42,775 nt of DNA from an uncultured Bacteroidia bacterium (GTDB lineage Bacteria; Bacteroidota; Bacteroidia; Bacteroidales; UBA932): NCBI GenBank assembly GCA_902784965.1, contig CACZWU010000012.1, forward strand, positions 1 through 42,775. The letters run 5' to 3'. Positions 16,660 through 25,210 of this stretch are shown piece by piece. A model generated the notes under the pieces. That model was not told the DNA's origin. It saw only the letters and a list, made by a program, of their open reading frames with translations, and did no database searches. Both the position numbers and the translations under genes were made by a program. How positions within the stretch are numbered: position 1 is the stretch's first letter; each line of letters begins with the position of its first letter.

Positions 16660-18207
16660 ATGAAAACGATCAAATATTTCTTCAGCATACTTGCAGTCTC
16701 CGCCCTTCTGGCCTCCTGTATCGGCGACCTGAACGTCACTCCGATCGACCCGAATATCAATACGGCGGACAAGGCCCTCGTGGACGAGGCTTCCTTTACT
16801 GCGTACCTGGCCGGTGTCTACACAGGCTTCGCCACCTCCGGCTACTACGGAGCCAACGGTTCTGCCTCGATCTCCGGTCTCGACGGCGGTGCGTCGCAGT
16901 ACATCCGCGGCCTGTATCACCACAGCGAGCTGACCACCGACGAATCGGTCTGCGGCTGGAACGACCAGACCATCAAGAACTTCCACTGGATGAACTGGAC
17001 CACCGACGATACCTTCATCTATGCGTTCTACTCCCGCATCTTCATGCAGGTGTCGGCCGCGAACGAATTCATCCGTGAGCTGCAAGCCTCCGACCTGGCC
17101 TTCGCCAACCGCGAAGAATACATCGCTGAGGCCCGCGTGCTCCGCGCCATCGCTTACTACCACGCTATCGACAACTTCGGCAATGTGCCGTTCGCTGATG
17201 AGACGTCCGTGGTGGGTTCTTTCCCCAGCCAGATCAAGCGCGCCGACCTGTTCGAATGGATGGAAGCCGAGCTGAAAGACCTCATCAACAACAGCGCCCT
17301 GGCCGCGCCGCGTGGCAATGGCTTTGCCCGTGCCGACAAGGGTGTGGCCAAGTTCCTGCTCGCCAAACTCTACCTGAACGCAGAAGTCTACACGGGCACG
17401 CCCCGCTGGGATGACTGCGCGGATGTCCTGAAAGACCTGATGGACGACGGCTACAGCCTTCATACTACCTCCGTCGGTGACTTCTCGCCGTACCAGGAAC
17501 TCTTCCTGGCCGACAACAACCGCTGCACCGACGAGATCATCTTCGCCATCGAGCAGGACGGTGTGAACACCACCAGCTACGGTGCGACCAACTACCTGAT
17601 CTTCGCCTCTACCGGCGGTGAGATGGATCCGGAAGAAATGGGTATCTCCTCCGGCTGGGGCGGTCTCCGCACTACGCCTGAATTCTATCATCTGTTCACC
17701 TCCGGTGACGCCCGCAACCTCTTCTACACGAAGACCCAGCAGGAGAGCATCGACGATATCGGCGAATTCTCCAACGGCTACGCCTTCATGAAGTTCCGCA
17801 ACCGGACGAGTGACGGCGGCTATGGCAAGGAGATGGGTTTTGTCGACACCGACTTCCCGATGATGCGCTACGCCGACGTGCTGCTGATGGCAGCCGAATG
17901 TGCCGCACGCGGTGCCAAGATCGATGGTCTTACCGCTTTCAACCAGGTGCGTGCCCGCGCCGGCGTCCCCGCCTCCAACGGACTCTCCCTGAATGAAATC
18001 ATTAACGAACGCGGCCGCGAACTCTACCAGGAGTGCTGGCGCCGTAGCGACCTCATCCGTTTCGGCCTGTTCACTTCCGGTTACAACTGGCAGTGGAAGG
18101 GCAACGTGAAGGAAGGCCGGGACGTCGAATCGTACCGAGCCCTCTTCCCGATTCCTGACTCCGACCGGCTGGCCAACACGGGTCTCGAACAGAACCCCGG
18201 TTATTAA
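16660..18207 (+). CDS. susD: SusD-like starch-binding lipoprotein (RagB/SusD family)
   Basis: A 515-residue outer-membrane lipoprotein with signal and lipobox LLASC (Cys at about residue 21), followed by the SusD helical fold. Segments close to Bacteroides thetaiotaomicron SusD from memory include INDL-like CIGDLNVTPIDPN, the TPR helix FGRADKA-like GFARADKGVAKFLLAKLYLN, and the C-terminal WRRSDLIRFGLFTS. It sits over SusC and delivers malto-oligosaccharides to the pore. The ATG at 16660 is preferred over an in-frame GTG at 16651 because it starts the signal peptide. The gene lies 15 bases downstream of susC and 15 upstream of the SusE/F gene. Confidence 0.95.
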   Translation: MKTIKYFFSILAVSALLASCIGDLNVTPIDPNINTADKALVDEASFTAYLAGVYTGFATSGYYGANGSASISGLDGGASQYIRGLYHHSELTTDESVCGWNDQTIKNFHWMNWTTDDTFIYAFYSRIFMQVSAANEFIRELQASDLAFANREEYIAEARVLRAIAYYHAIDNFGNVPFADETSVVGSFPSQIKRADLFEWMEAELKDLINNSALAAPRGNGFARADKGVAKFLLAKLYLNAEVYTGTPRWDDCADVLKDLMDDGYSLHTTSVGDFSPYQELFLADNNRCTDEIIFAIEQDGVNTTSYGATNYLIFASTGGEMDPEEMGISSGWGGLRTTPEFYHLFTSGDARNLFYTKTQQESIDDIGEFSNGYAFMKFRNRTSDGGYGKEMGFVDTDFPMMRYADVLLMAAECAARGAKIDGLTAFNQVRARAGVPASNGLSLNEIINERGRELYQECWRRSDLIRFGLFTSGYNWQWKGNVKEGRDVESYRALFPIPDSDRLANTGLEQNPGY

Positions 18208-18222
18208 TAGGAGGACATTGTC

Positions 18223-21090
18223 ATGAAAAAGATATTTTCCATTCTCTTTGTCAGTGTGATTGCCTTGATGGCAGTCTCCTGCTATCCGGAAGACCTGGCG
18301 GTGTTTGACACTTCCAAGGCCACGGCTCCCGTGCTGGGCTCCTATGAGATGGGCGACAAGGCCGTCTCGGCCTCTTTCACTCCGGGTGCCTTCAACCAGG
18401 ATTTCAACAAGAACGTGCAGCCGAACCACTTCTTCGTGATGACGCAGGTGGACGGAAAGAACGTGAGCAAGGCCGTTACCTCGTCCGTCAAGGACGGTGT
18501 GCTGACCGCCAGCAAGAACAGCATCAACAATACCCTGATCGCCATGGGCTATACCGAGGGCGACGTTGTGAACTTCGTGCTGCGCGTCCGCGCTTCGATG
18601 CAGACCAATGCGGGCGACAATGGCCGCAACGGCTATGTCGATTCCCAGGGCGCCATCGAAGTGAGCGGCTATGAAATCGTGTTCCCGAAAGGCAGCCCGT
18701 ATCAGGAATACACCGAGACCAGTCCGTTCAGCGTGATCGGCTCGCTCTCCGCTTACGAGATCTCCTGGGACGGTGACCTCGAAATGTGGATGACGCCCGA
18801 TGGCAACCAGCATGTGGCCAAGTGCGTCACCATCAACGCAGGTGACGAGTTCAAGTTCCGCAAGGACCAGGATTGGGGCGTCAACTATGGTGGCGACTTC
18901 GGCAGCCTGGACAACGCCTTTACGGTGAGCCAGGATGGCCCGAACATCGTAGCGCCGGCCGGTCTCTATGACCTCTGGCTCGACCTCGCTGCCGGTACCG
19001 CCACCCTGACCGAGGCCTACCAGGCTTATCCCGACCACAAGGAAGCCAGCAACTGGAGCATCATCGGCTCGCTGTCCGAATACGGCATCAGCTGGGATGG
19101 CGACCTTCCGATGATAACCGACGGTGTGACCCACGTCGCGCAGGGTGTCAAGTTGACCGCAGCCGACGAATTCAAGTTCCGTCAGGACAAGGATTGGACC
19201 GTGAATCTGGGTGGTGACTACGGCAGCCTCGGCGCCGACTTCGCAGTGACGCAGGATGGTCCGAACATCAAGGTCGGCGACGGTGTCTTCGACCTGATCG
19301 TCAATCCGGGCGCCGGTACGGCCCAGGTCGTCGAGACCCTCGGCGGCGGTGTTTCCGGCAAGATCGGCGGCGACGAACCGACGCCTCCGGGTCCGGAACC
19401 GGAACCTGTGACCGGCTGGAACATTATCGGCCTGAACGGTGATTGGGAGAACGATGTTCTCGCCACGCAGGATGGCAGCAAGTGGACGGCTTACATCACC
19501 GCCGACAACGCTACCGAGTTCAAGTGGCGCAAGGATGCCGGCTGGGCCGAGAACTACGGCGGTGTCATGGCAGCCTTCGGTGAACCGTTCGCAGCCGTGG
19601 CCGATGGCGACAACATCAAGGTCGACGCCGGCTTCTACAAGGTGGTCCTGGATACCGAAGCCCTCACCATTACCGTATACAACGACTTCACGGTCTGGAG
19701 CCTCATCGGCGACTTCAACAGCTGGAGCGGCGACGTGGACATGGTGGAAGTCGATGGCAAGTGGGTAGCCGAGGACGTGCAGCTCACGCCGGGTTGGAAG
19801 CTTCGCAAGAACCACGACTGGGCTGAGAACCGTGGCGGTGCCTTCGTGGCATTGGACGAACCGTTTGCCGTCACCAACGGCGGTGACAACATTGACTGCG
19901 GTACCGGTAAGTTTACTGTGATTTACGATCCTGAGAACGAGACTGTTACCGTGAAGGAAGGCACGGTCTGGAGCCTCATCGGCGACTTTAACGACTGGGG
20001 CGGTGACGTGGACATGACCCTTGAGGGTGGTCTTTGGATCGCTGAGGGCGTAGACCTCACCGGCGGCTGGAAGATTCGCAAGAACCACGACTGGGCCGAG
20101 AACCGTGGCGGTGCGTTCGTCGCTTTCGGCGAGCCTTTCGCTGTGGTGAACAATGGTGACAACATCAACTGCGGTGATGGCAAGTTCACCGTGACGTACA
20201 ATCCTGCCGAAGAAACCATCACTGTCGAGGCCGCCTCCTACGGATGGTCGGTCATCGGCGTGAATGGTGACTGGAACACCGACTATGATATGATCGAAAC
20301 GGCACCCGGCATCTGGATGAGCGGTCCGATCGATGTCACCAGCGGTGACTGGAAGATCCGCTACGACCACGGCTGGGATGTCAACCGTGGCGCTGCTACG
20401 CCCGAGAACTTCCAGGTCGGCCAGTTCCTTGGCGCTGCTCCCGGTGGCCCGAACATCGCGCTTACCGGCACAATCCGCGTGGTCTATAACGCCAACAACG
20501 AAACCGTCGGTACCCTTGGATGGGGCGTGGTCGGCAGCATCGCGTCGATCCCCGGCTTCAACTGGAACAATGACCTTCCGATGAACTGCTTCCAGGATGG
20601 CGGATGGGCGAGCGTTCCTGTTTACCTGACCAAGGACGATCAGTTCAAGATCCGTTGGCAGGGTGGCTGGGATCTCAACTACGGTGGCACTATGGTCGCC
20701 GTCGAAGAACCGTTCGATGCCGTGGATGGTGGTGACAACATCAAAGTGGCGGAAGACGGCTGGTATGTTCTGGCTTTTGATGCCAATGAAAAGAAGATTG
20801 CGCTGACCCACCAATTCTGGAGTCTGATCGGTGAATTCAACAACTGGATTGCCGATGTGTTTATGATGTACAGGGGCAACGGTGAGTGGGTTGCCTACAA
20901 CCAGACCCTTCCTGGCGAATGGAAGATCCGTCAGGGTGCGGGATGGGATGTGAACCGGGGTGGTACCTTCGTCGAGGTGGGAACACCCTTCGACGCCGTC
21001 CCCGGTGGCGATAACATCAATGTCGGCGATCTCTCCGGTTTCACGGTCGTCTACAACCAGGAGACCGAAAAGATTACGGTTGTCAAGTAA
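18223..21090 (+). CDS. SusE/SusF-type starch-binding lipoprotein with eight tandem modules
   Basis: A 955-residue surface lipoprotein with lipobox MAVSC (Cys20), an N-terminal Ig-like SusE domain (about residues 30-160) and eight tandem copies of a 91-99 residue starch-binding-type module. The modules start near residues 167, 277, 398, 491, 582, 674, 766 and 865. Each contains a strand WS-I-G, a WDGDL or W..DVDM loop, then WKIRK-W-NYGG and a GDNI turn. A proline-rich linker (PTPPGPEPEP) follows module 2. SusE has two and SusF three such modules in Bacteroides thetaiotaomicron, so eight is exceptional. Modules 4 and 5 are almost identical, with a period of 273 bases, showing a recent internal duplication. 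The likely role is multivalent capture of starch on the cell surface beside SusC and SusD. Calling it susE or susF would be arbitrary. Confidence 0.93.
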   Translation: MKKIFSILFVSVIALMAVSCYPEDLAVFDTSKATAPVLGSYEMGDKAVSASFTPGAFNQDFNKNVQPNHFFVMTQVDGKNVSKAVTSSVKDGVLTASKNSINNTLIAMGYTEGDVVNFVLRVRASMQTNAGDNGRNGYVDSQGAIEVSGYEIVFPKGSPYQEYTETSPFSVIGSLSAYEISWDGDLEMWMTPDGNQHVAKCVTINAGDEFKFRKDQDWGVNYGGDFGSLDNAFTVSQDGPNIVAPAGLYDLWLDLAAGTATLTEAYQAYPDHKEASNWSIIGSLSEYGISWDGDLPMITDGVTHVAQGVKLTAADEFKFRQDKDWTVNLGGDYGSLGADFAVTQDGPNIKVGDGVFDLIVNPGAGTAQVVETLGGGVSGKIGGDEPTPPGPEPEPVTGWNIIGLNGDWENDVLATQDGSKWTAYITADNATEFKWRKDAGWAENYGGVMAAFGEPFAAVADGDNIKVDAGFYKVVLDTEALTITVYNDFTVWSLIGDFNSWSGDVDMVEVDGKWVAEDVQLTPGWKLRKNHDWAENRGGAFVALDEPFAVTNGGDNIDCGTGKFTVIYDPENETVTVKEGTVWSLIGDFNDWGGDVDMTLEGGLWIAEGVDLTGGWKIRKNHDWAENRGGAFVAFGEPFAVVNNGDNINCGDGKFTVTYNPAEETITVEAASYGWSVIGVNGDWNTDYDMIETAPGIWMSGPIDVTSGDWKIRYDHGWDVNRGAATPENFQVGQFLGAAPGGPNIALTGTIRVVYNANNETVGTLGWGVVGSIASIPGFNWNNDLPMNCFQDGGWASVPVYLTKDDQFKIRWQGGWDLNYGGTMVAVEEPFDAVDGGDNIKVAEDGWYVLAFDANEKKIALTHQFWSLIGEFNNWIADVFMMYRGNGEWVAYNQTLPGEWKIRQGAGWDVNRGGTFVEVGTPFDAVPGGDNINVGDLSGFTVVYNQETEKITVVK
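18721..21087 (+). repeat. Eight tandem starch-binding module repeats in the SusE/F gene
   Basis: DNA starts of the eight modules are 18721, 19051, 19414, 19693, 19966, 20242, 20518 and 20815. Modules 4 and 5 share long nucleotide identity, for example CACGGTCTGGAGCCTCATCG at 19689 and 19962, giving an exact 273-base (91-codon) period. The other modules align only at protein level. A TTPEP-like Pro-rich linker separates modules 2 and 3. Modules 1 and 2 share the IGSLS-Y-ISWDGDL opening; modules 4, 5 and 8 share WSLIG-FN-W. Confidence 0.9.
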
Positions 21091-21111
21091 CGGAAATCGT
21101 TATGAACAACG

Positions 21112-21145
21112 GATGCCCGGGTCGAAAGGCCCGGGCATCTTTTTT
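21112..21145 (+). terminator. Strong intrinsic terminator after susE/F
   Basis: A perfect 10 bp stem: GATGCCCGGG (21112-21121) and CCCGGGCATC (21130-21139), with loop TCGAAAGG, followed by six T residues at 21140-21145. It lies 21 bases after the SusE/F stop. The U-tract is immediately followed by, and shares its final Ts with, the TTTG box of the susG promoter. Confidence 0.95.
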
Positions 21146-21174
21146 GTAAAAATCATAACATTTTCGTATATTTG
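21143..21174 (+). promoter_or_regulatory. Promoter of the susG operon
   Basis: TTTG at 21143-21146 (-33) and TATATTTG at 21167-21174 (-7), separated by 20 bases, give a full match to the Bacteroidota primary-sigma consensus TTTG-N19-21-TAnnTTTG. Transcription would begin near 21179-21181, which is at the ATG of susG (21181). The mRNA may therefore have no leader. The -33 box shares the last three T bases of the upstream terminator. Confidence 0.8.
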
Positions 21175-21180
21175 AAGGTT

Positions 21181-23151
21181 ATGATGAAAATGAAACGAAT
21201 CTATCTGATACTGGCAGTGGTGTCTGCGACGCTGCTGCTGACGGCGTGCCCGCACATCACGCCTCCCGGCCCCGACGACCCGGATACGCCGGTCACCCCC
21301 GATGATTCCTGGCGGAACCAGGCCTCAAAGACCAAACTCTCCGGCATCACCTATCAGGTCAACGTCTACAGCTTCGCCGACAGCGACGGCGACGGGTGGG
21401 GCGACATCCGCGGTATCACCCAGCACCTCGACTATCTCGACAGCATCGGGGCCACCGCCCTCTGGCTCTCGCCCATCCACGAAGCCATGTCGTACCACGG
21501 TTACAATGTGAACGACTATTATTCCGTGAGCAGCAATCTGGGCACGGAAGACGACCTGAAGGACCTGATCTCCCAGGCCAAAGCCCGGAATATCGACATC
21601 TATCTCGATTTCGTGCTCAACCACTCCGGCAAGGACAACGCCTGGTTCAAGCAGGCCATCGCCGACCCGTCCAGCAAATACGGAAGCTATTATATCTTTG
21701 AAGACAAGCCTGGCGAATCCGTCACCGGCGGGATGGGTGGCTGGAACTCGACGTCCAGCGGCAGTATCGGCTACAAGGGCCTGCTGCATTTCAAGCTCGA
21801 TGTCTCGAATCCTTCCCAACCCCAGCTTACCATCACGCAGGCAAGCGGAAACGCGCAGAGCGGAAACACGGACACTTCTGTCAAGTGGTTTATCTACGAG
21901 AACAACGCCATCCGGATGTACAAGACCGGGAACAATATCTTCGAAATCACGCTCTCCATCAACAACGACTGGGGCGTCCTGGTAAAGGATGATCCCACGC
22001 AGTGGGGGGATCATAAATGGGGAGCCCGTGCGAACGATAAGCTCGTCGAATTCGGCAAGCCCAAGACCCTGGTCAAAGGCGACGCTGCCAATGACCTCAT
22101 CTTCGGGGGTACTTCCGCCCAGTATTGGGCCAGTTTCGACGCTTCGATGCCCGACCTGTATTTCGGCCCCTACGCCAAGGCTTCCGACTCGGAGACCTTC
22201 AAGGACCTGGCTTCGGCGGCTGACAAGTGGATCAATATGGGAGTGGCCGGCCTGCGCCTCGACGCCGTGATCTGGATTTACCAGAACAACACGGCAGCCA
22301 ACGTTGCGTTCCTCAAGCAGTGGTACGACCGCTGCAATTCGACCTGGAAATCCCATGGAGGCAAGGGCGACTTCTACATGGTTGGCGAGGCCTGGTGCGA
22401 CAACGCCGAGAAGATGGCGCCCTACTATGAAGGCCTGCCGTCGAACTTCAATTTCTACTACTGGTACACTCTCAAGGACCGTATCGGAAAGGGAAAGGGC
22501 GACGATTTTGCCACGACTGTCATCTATTTCCAGAACCAGTTCCGCAAGTATCGCACGGATTTCATCGATGCCATCAAACTCTCCAACCACGACGAGGACC
22601 GGGCCGCCAACGACCTGGGCCGCGACATCGCCAAGGAGAAACTGGCCGCCGCCGTGTTGCTCACTTCACCTGGCAAACCCTATGTCTACCAGGGCGAAGA
22701 ACTGGGCTATTGGGGCAACAAGGGCAAGGGCGACGAATATGTCCGTGCGCCCATCAAATGGACGCGCGGCGGCAGCGTTGCTTCCGCAGCCCTGAGCGGC
22801 AAGGTGGACAACAACATGCTAACGGCAGACATCTCGGTAGAGGCACAGGAGCAGAACGCGGCGTCCGTGTTGCGGGTCTACCGCGATTTCGCCAAGGCAC
22901 GCAATGGATGGAAGGCCCTGGCACAAGGCCAGATCGAGGCCGTTTCCAGCCCCAACAGCGCCGTGGCGATGTGGAAGATGAGCCATGAGGGGCAGACGGT
23001 ACTGGTGGTTCACAACTTTGGTTCCGGTGCTCCGGTACTCCCGCTCAGCAGCTACAAGACCGACAAGCTGATTGTTTCGAACGGCGCGGTGACGGTTTCC
23101 AACGGTGCTGTGGCGCTGGGCGCCTATGCTTCTGCGGTATTTTTGCAATAA
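21181..23151 (+). CDS. susG: SusG-like outer-membrane alpha-amylase (GH13) with CBM58-like insertion
   Basis: A 656-residue lipoprotein (lipobox LLTAC, Cys about residue 22), a surface endo-amylase of the GH13 family that cuts alpha-1,4 bonds in starch. The catalytic triad is Asp361 (GLRLDAVIW), Glu403 (MVGEAWCD) and Asp471 (LSNHDEDR). The domain-B region is enlarged by about 140 residues (about 175-320: GLLHFKLDVSN to GGTSAQYW), at the same place as the CBM58 starch-binding insertion of Bacteroides SusG. Many stretches agree with that protein from memory, such as YSFADSDGDGWGDI and LSPIHEAMSYHGY. ATG codons at 21181, 21184 and 21190 are all possible starts; the in-frame TTG at 21172 is ruled out because it lies in the promoter. 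The next GH13 gene starts 10 bases after the stop. Confidence 0.93.
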   Translation: MMKMKRIYLILAVVSATLLLTACPHITPPGPDDPDTPVTPDDSWRNQASKTKLSGITYQVNVYSFADSDGDGWGDIRGITQHLDYLDSIGATALWLSPIHEAMSYHGYNVNDYYSVSSNLGTEDDLKDLISQAKARNIDIYLDFVLNHSGKDNAWFKQAIADPSSKYGSYYIFEDKPGESVTGGMGGWNSTSSGSIGYKGLLHFKLDVSNPSQPQLTITQASGNAQSGNTDTSVKWFIYENNAIRMYKTGNNIFEITLSINNDWGVLVKDDPTQWGDHKWGARANDKLVEFGKPKTLVKGDAANDLIFGGTSAQYWASFDASMPDLYFGPYAKASDSETFKDLASAADKWINMGVAGLRLDAVIWIYQNNTAANVAFLKQWYDRCNSTWKSHGGKGDFYMVGEAWCDNAEKMAPYYEGLPSNFNFYYWYTLKDRIGKGKGDDFATTVIYFQNQFRKYRTDFIDAIKLSNHDEDRAANDLGRDIAKEKLAAAVLLTSPGKPYVYQGEELGYWGNKGKGDEYVRAPIKWTRGGSVASAALSGKVDNNMLTADISVEAQEQNAASVLRVYRDFAKARNGWKALAQGQIEAVSSPNSAVAMWKMSHEGQTVLVVHNFGSGAPVLPLSSYKTDKLIVSNGAVTVSNGAVALGAYASAVFLQ

Positions 23152-23161
23152 ATCAGATATC

Positions 23162-25201
23162 ATGCGTAACGCATTTCTTTTCTTTACGATACTTCTGGCG
23201 GCGGGATGCGGCCACGTGAAAGTGACGCCTTCTCCGCTTTTTGACGAAGGTCCGCTGTCCGCGCCCTGTCTGCTGGAGCAGGCCGCCAACACCGTGATCC
23301 TCCGCGATTATTTCCCGACACTTCCTTCGATGGATACGCTGGAAGTGACGGCGACAGCAGCGGATCCCTGGCTCCGGTACATGGATATCCAGACGGCCGA
23401 TGGACAGAAGGGTGCGCTGGTGCTCAAGAACCGTCTCCCCGAAAAATTGGCAGGAGCAGATCCTGCCAGGGTTCCGTTCATCACCACGGCTCCCGTGCCC
23501 GGCAAGAGCGACCGGTTCTATATCCTGATCGAGCCTGAAGCGGACGACGTGCTGGTGCTCTGGCAGAACACCGTCCTCGACAAAGAGCACGGAATCCGCG
23601 TGATCGACCGCAGCCGACTCGAAATCACCGTACCCCGGAACGCCCGCAAGATGGAGCGCTCCTATATCCGCGCCTATGCCGCCAATGCCTGCGGCATCGG
23701 CAACGACATCCTCGTTCCCCTCCGCTATGGCAAGGTTATGCGCGATCCGAAAGACCTCCGGCGCAGCGACAAGCATGCACTGGTACTCTACTCGCTGATG
23801 ATCGACCGCTTCGTGGACGGCCGAACCGACAACGATATGCCGCTCAACTCTCCCCTCGTGAATCCCAAGGTAGACTATTGGGGCGGCGACATCGCCGGCG
23901 TGACCAAGACCCTCGAAAGCGGCTATTTCGACAGTCTGGGCGTGAATACCATCTGGCTTTCGCCCATCACGCAGAACCCCTATGACGCCTGGGGACAGAT
24001 CCACGATCCCGAAACGAAGTTCAGCGGATACCACGGCTACTGGCCTTATTATGCTACGGCCGTCGATGTCCGCTACGGCACCGAAGCCGAGCTTCGCCAG
24101 CTGCTCGACGAGGCCCACGCCGACAACAAGAACGTCATCCTGGACTATGTGTCGAATCATATGCACATCCAGAGTCCCACGCTGACGGAGCATCCCGACT
24201 GGACCACACCCTCCGACACGCCGGACGGACGCCCGAACCGCCAGCTCTACGACGAATACCGCCTGACCACCTGGTTCGACGACCATATCCCGACGCTCGA
24301 CCTGGAGCGGGCGGACATCTGCGCCCAGCTCACCGACTCAGCCCTGTACTGGATGCAGCACTTCGACTTCGACGGTTTCCGCCACGATGCCACCAAGCAC
24401 GTGCCCGAGCAGTACTGGCGGATGCTGACCCGCAAGCTCTACGACAGCCTGCCCGGCCGCAGTTTCTACCAGATCGGCGAGACTTACGGTTCCACTGCGC
24501 TCATCAATTCGTATGTGAAACCCGGTATGCAGGATGCCCAGTTCGACTTCAACGTTTATGATACCTATGTGTGGGCCACCACGCGGCCGGCGGGCTCTTT
24601 CGAGGGGCTGGCCGACCGTCTCAGAGAAGATATGGCTGTCTATGGCTCGCACCACCTGATGGGCAACATCACCGGCAACCACGACCGCTCCCGCTATATC
24701 TGCCTGGCCAGCGGCGACGTGAGCCAGGACGAAGACCAGAAACTGGCCGGTTGGCACCGCGACATCAAGGTAACCGATCCCGTCGGCTACGACTACCTGA
24801 AGATGCTCCACGCGCTGAATTTCACGATTCCGGGCGTGCCTTGCATCTACTATGGCGACGAATATGGGCAGCCGGGCGCCAACGACCCCGACAACCGGCG
24901 CTGGATGCAGTTCGACGGGTTGACGAAGGACGAGCAGGAGACCCTGGAGGAGACGCAGTTCCTGGCCCGTCTGCACAATACGTCGATGCCGCTGATCTAC
25001 GGCGACTACAAGCTGCTTTACGCCGACACCGACGTGCTGGCCTACAGCCGCAGCTACATGGGCGAAACCACGGTGGTCGTACTCAACAAGAGCCGTCAAC
25101 CCCGCAAGGTCGACCTCACCCTGCCTTGTGGCTTGGCCTGCAACGGGCAGAACCGCTTGACCGTGGAAGTCGCCCCCGTTCATTATGCGATCATTCAATA
25201 A
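23162..25201 (+). CDS. Lipoprotein GH13 alpha-amylase-family enzyme
   Basis: A 679-residue GH13 lipoprotein (lipobox LLAAGC). Residues about 25-195 form an N-terminal beta-rich domain without clear catalytic motifs, possibly for glucan binding. The barrel follows with LYSLMIDRFVDGR, catalytic Asp409 (GFRHDATKH), Glu440 (IGETYG) and Asp508 (TGNHDRSR), and the C-terminal sandwich after residue 590. The sequence WGGDIAGV and the split DRF region point to the GH13 cyclomaltodextrinase/amylase group. It is the second gene of the susG operon (10 bases after susG, 9 before the next GH13 gene). The start at 23162 is chosen because it begins the signal peptide; an upstream extension of the frame overlaps susG. 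Product specificity is unknown. Confidence 0.88.
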   Translation: MRNAFLFFTILLAAGCGHVKVTPSPLFDEGPLSAPCLLEQAANTVILRDYFPTLPSMDTLEVTATAADPWLRYMDIQTADGQKGALVLKNRLPEKLAGADPARVPFITTAPVPGKSDRFYILIEPEADDVLVLWQNTVLDKEHGIRVIDRSRLEITVPRNARKMERSYIRAYAANACGIGNDILVPLRYGKVMRDPKDLRRSDKHALVLYSLMIDRFVDGRTDNDMPLNSPLVNPKVDYWGGDIAGVTKTLESGYFDSLGVNTIWLSPITQNPYDAWGQIHDPETKFSGYHGYWPYYATAVDVRYGTEAELRQLLDEAHADNKNVILDYVSNHMHIQSPTLTEHPDWTTPSDTPDGRPNRQLYDEYRLTTWFDDHIPTLDLERADICAQLTDSALYWMQHFDFDGFRHDATKHVPEQYWRMLTRKLYDSLPGRSFYQIGETYGSTALINSYVKPGMQDAQFDFNVYDTYVWATTRPAGSFEGLADRLREDMAVYGSHHLMGNITGNHDRSRYICLASGDVSQDEDQKLAGWHRDIKVTDPVGYDYLKMLHALNFTIPGVPCIYYGDEYGQPGANDPDNRRWMQFDGLTKDEQETLEETQFLARLHNTSMPLIYGDYKLLYADTDVLAYSRSYMGETTVVVLNKSRQPRKVDLTLPCGLACNGQNRLTVEVAPVHYAIIQ

Positions 25202-25210
25202 TCCGAACAT

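Larger units (their letters stand above)
13663..21145 (+). other. Probable transcription unit susC-susD-susE/F
   Basis: The three genes are separated by only 15 bases each and end together at the terminator at 21112-21145. All three are in the same reading register. The MFS gene 27 bases upstream probably belongs to the same unit, with the promoter near 12258. No second promoter is apparent between the genes. Confidence 0.65.

Noticed and set aside
13645-20814. Minus-strand open frame of 2,389 codons antisense to susC-susD-susE/F
   Set aside because: The forward genes have strong family matches, signal peptides and a terminator. The antisense frame is codon-aligned with them, starts and ends in them, has no recognisable domain, and is explained by the absence of TTA/CTA/TCA codons.
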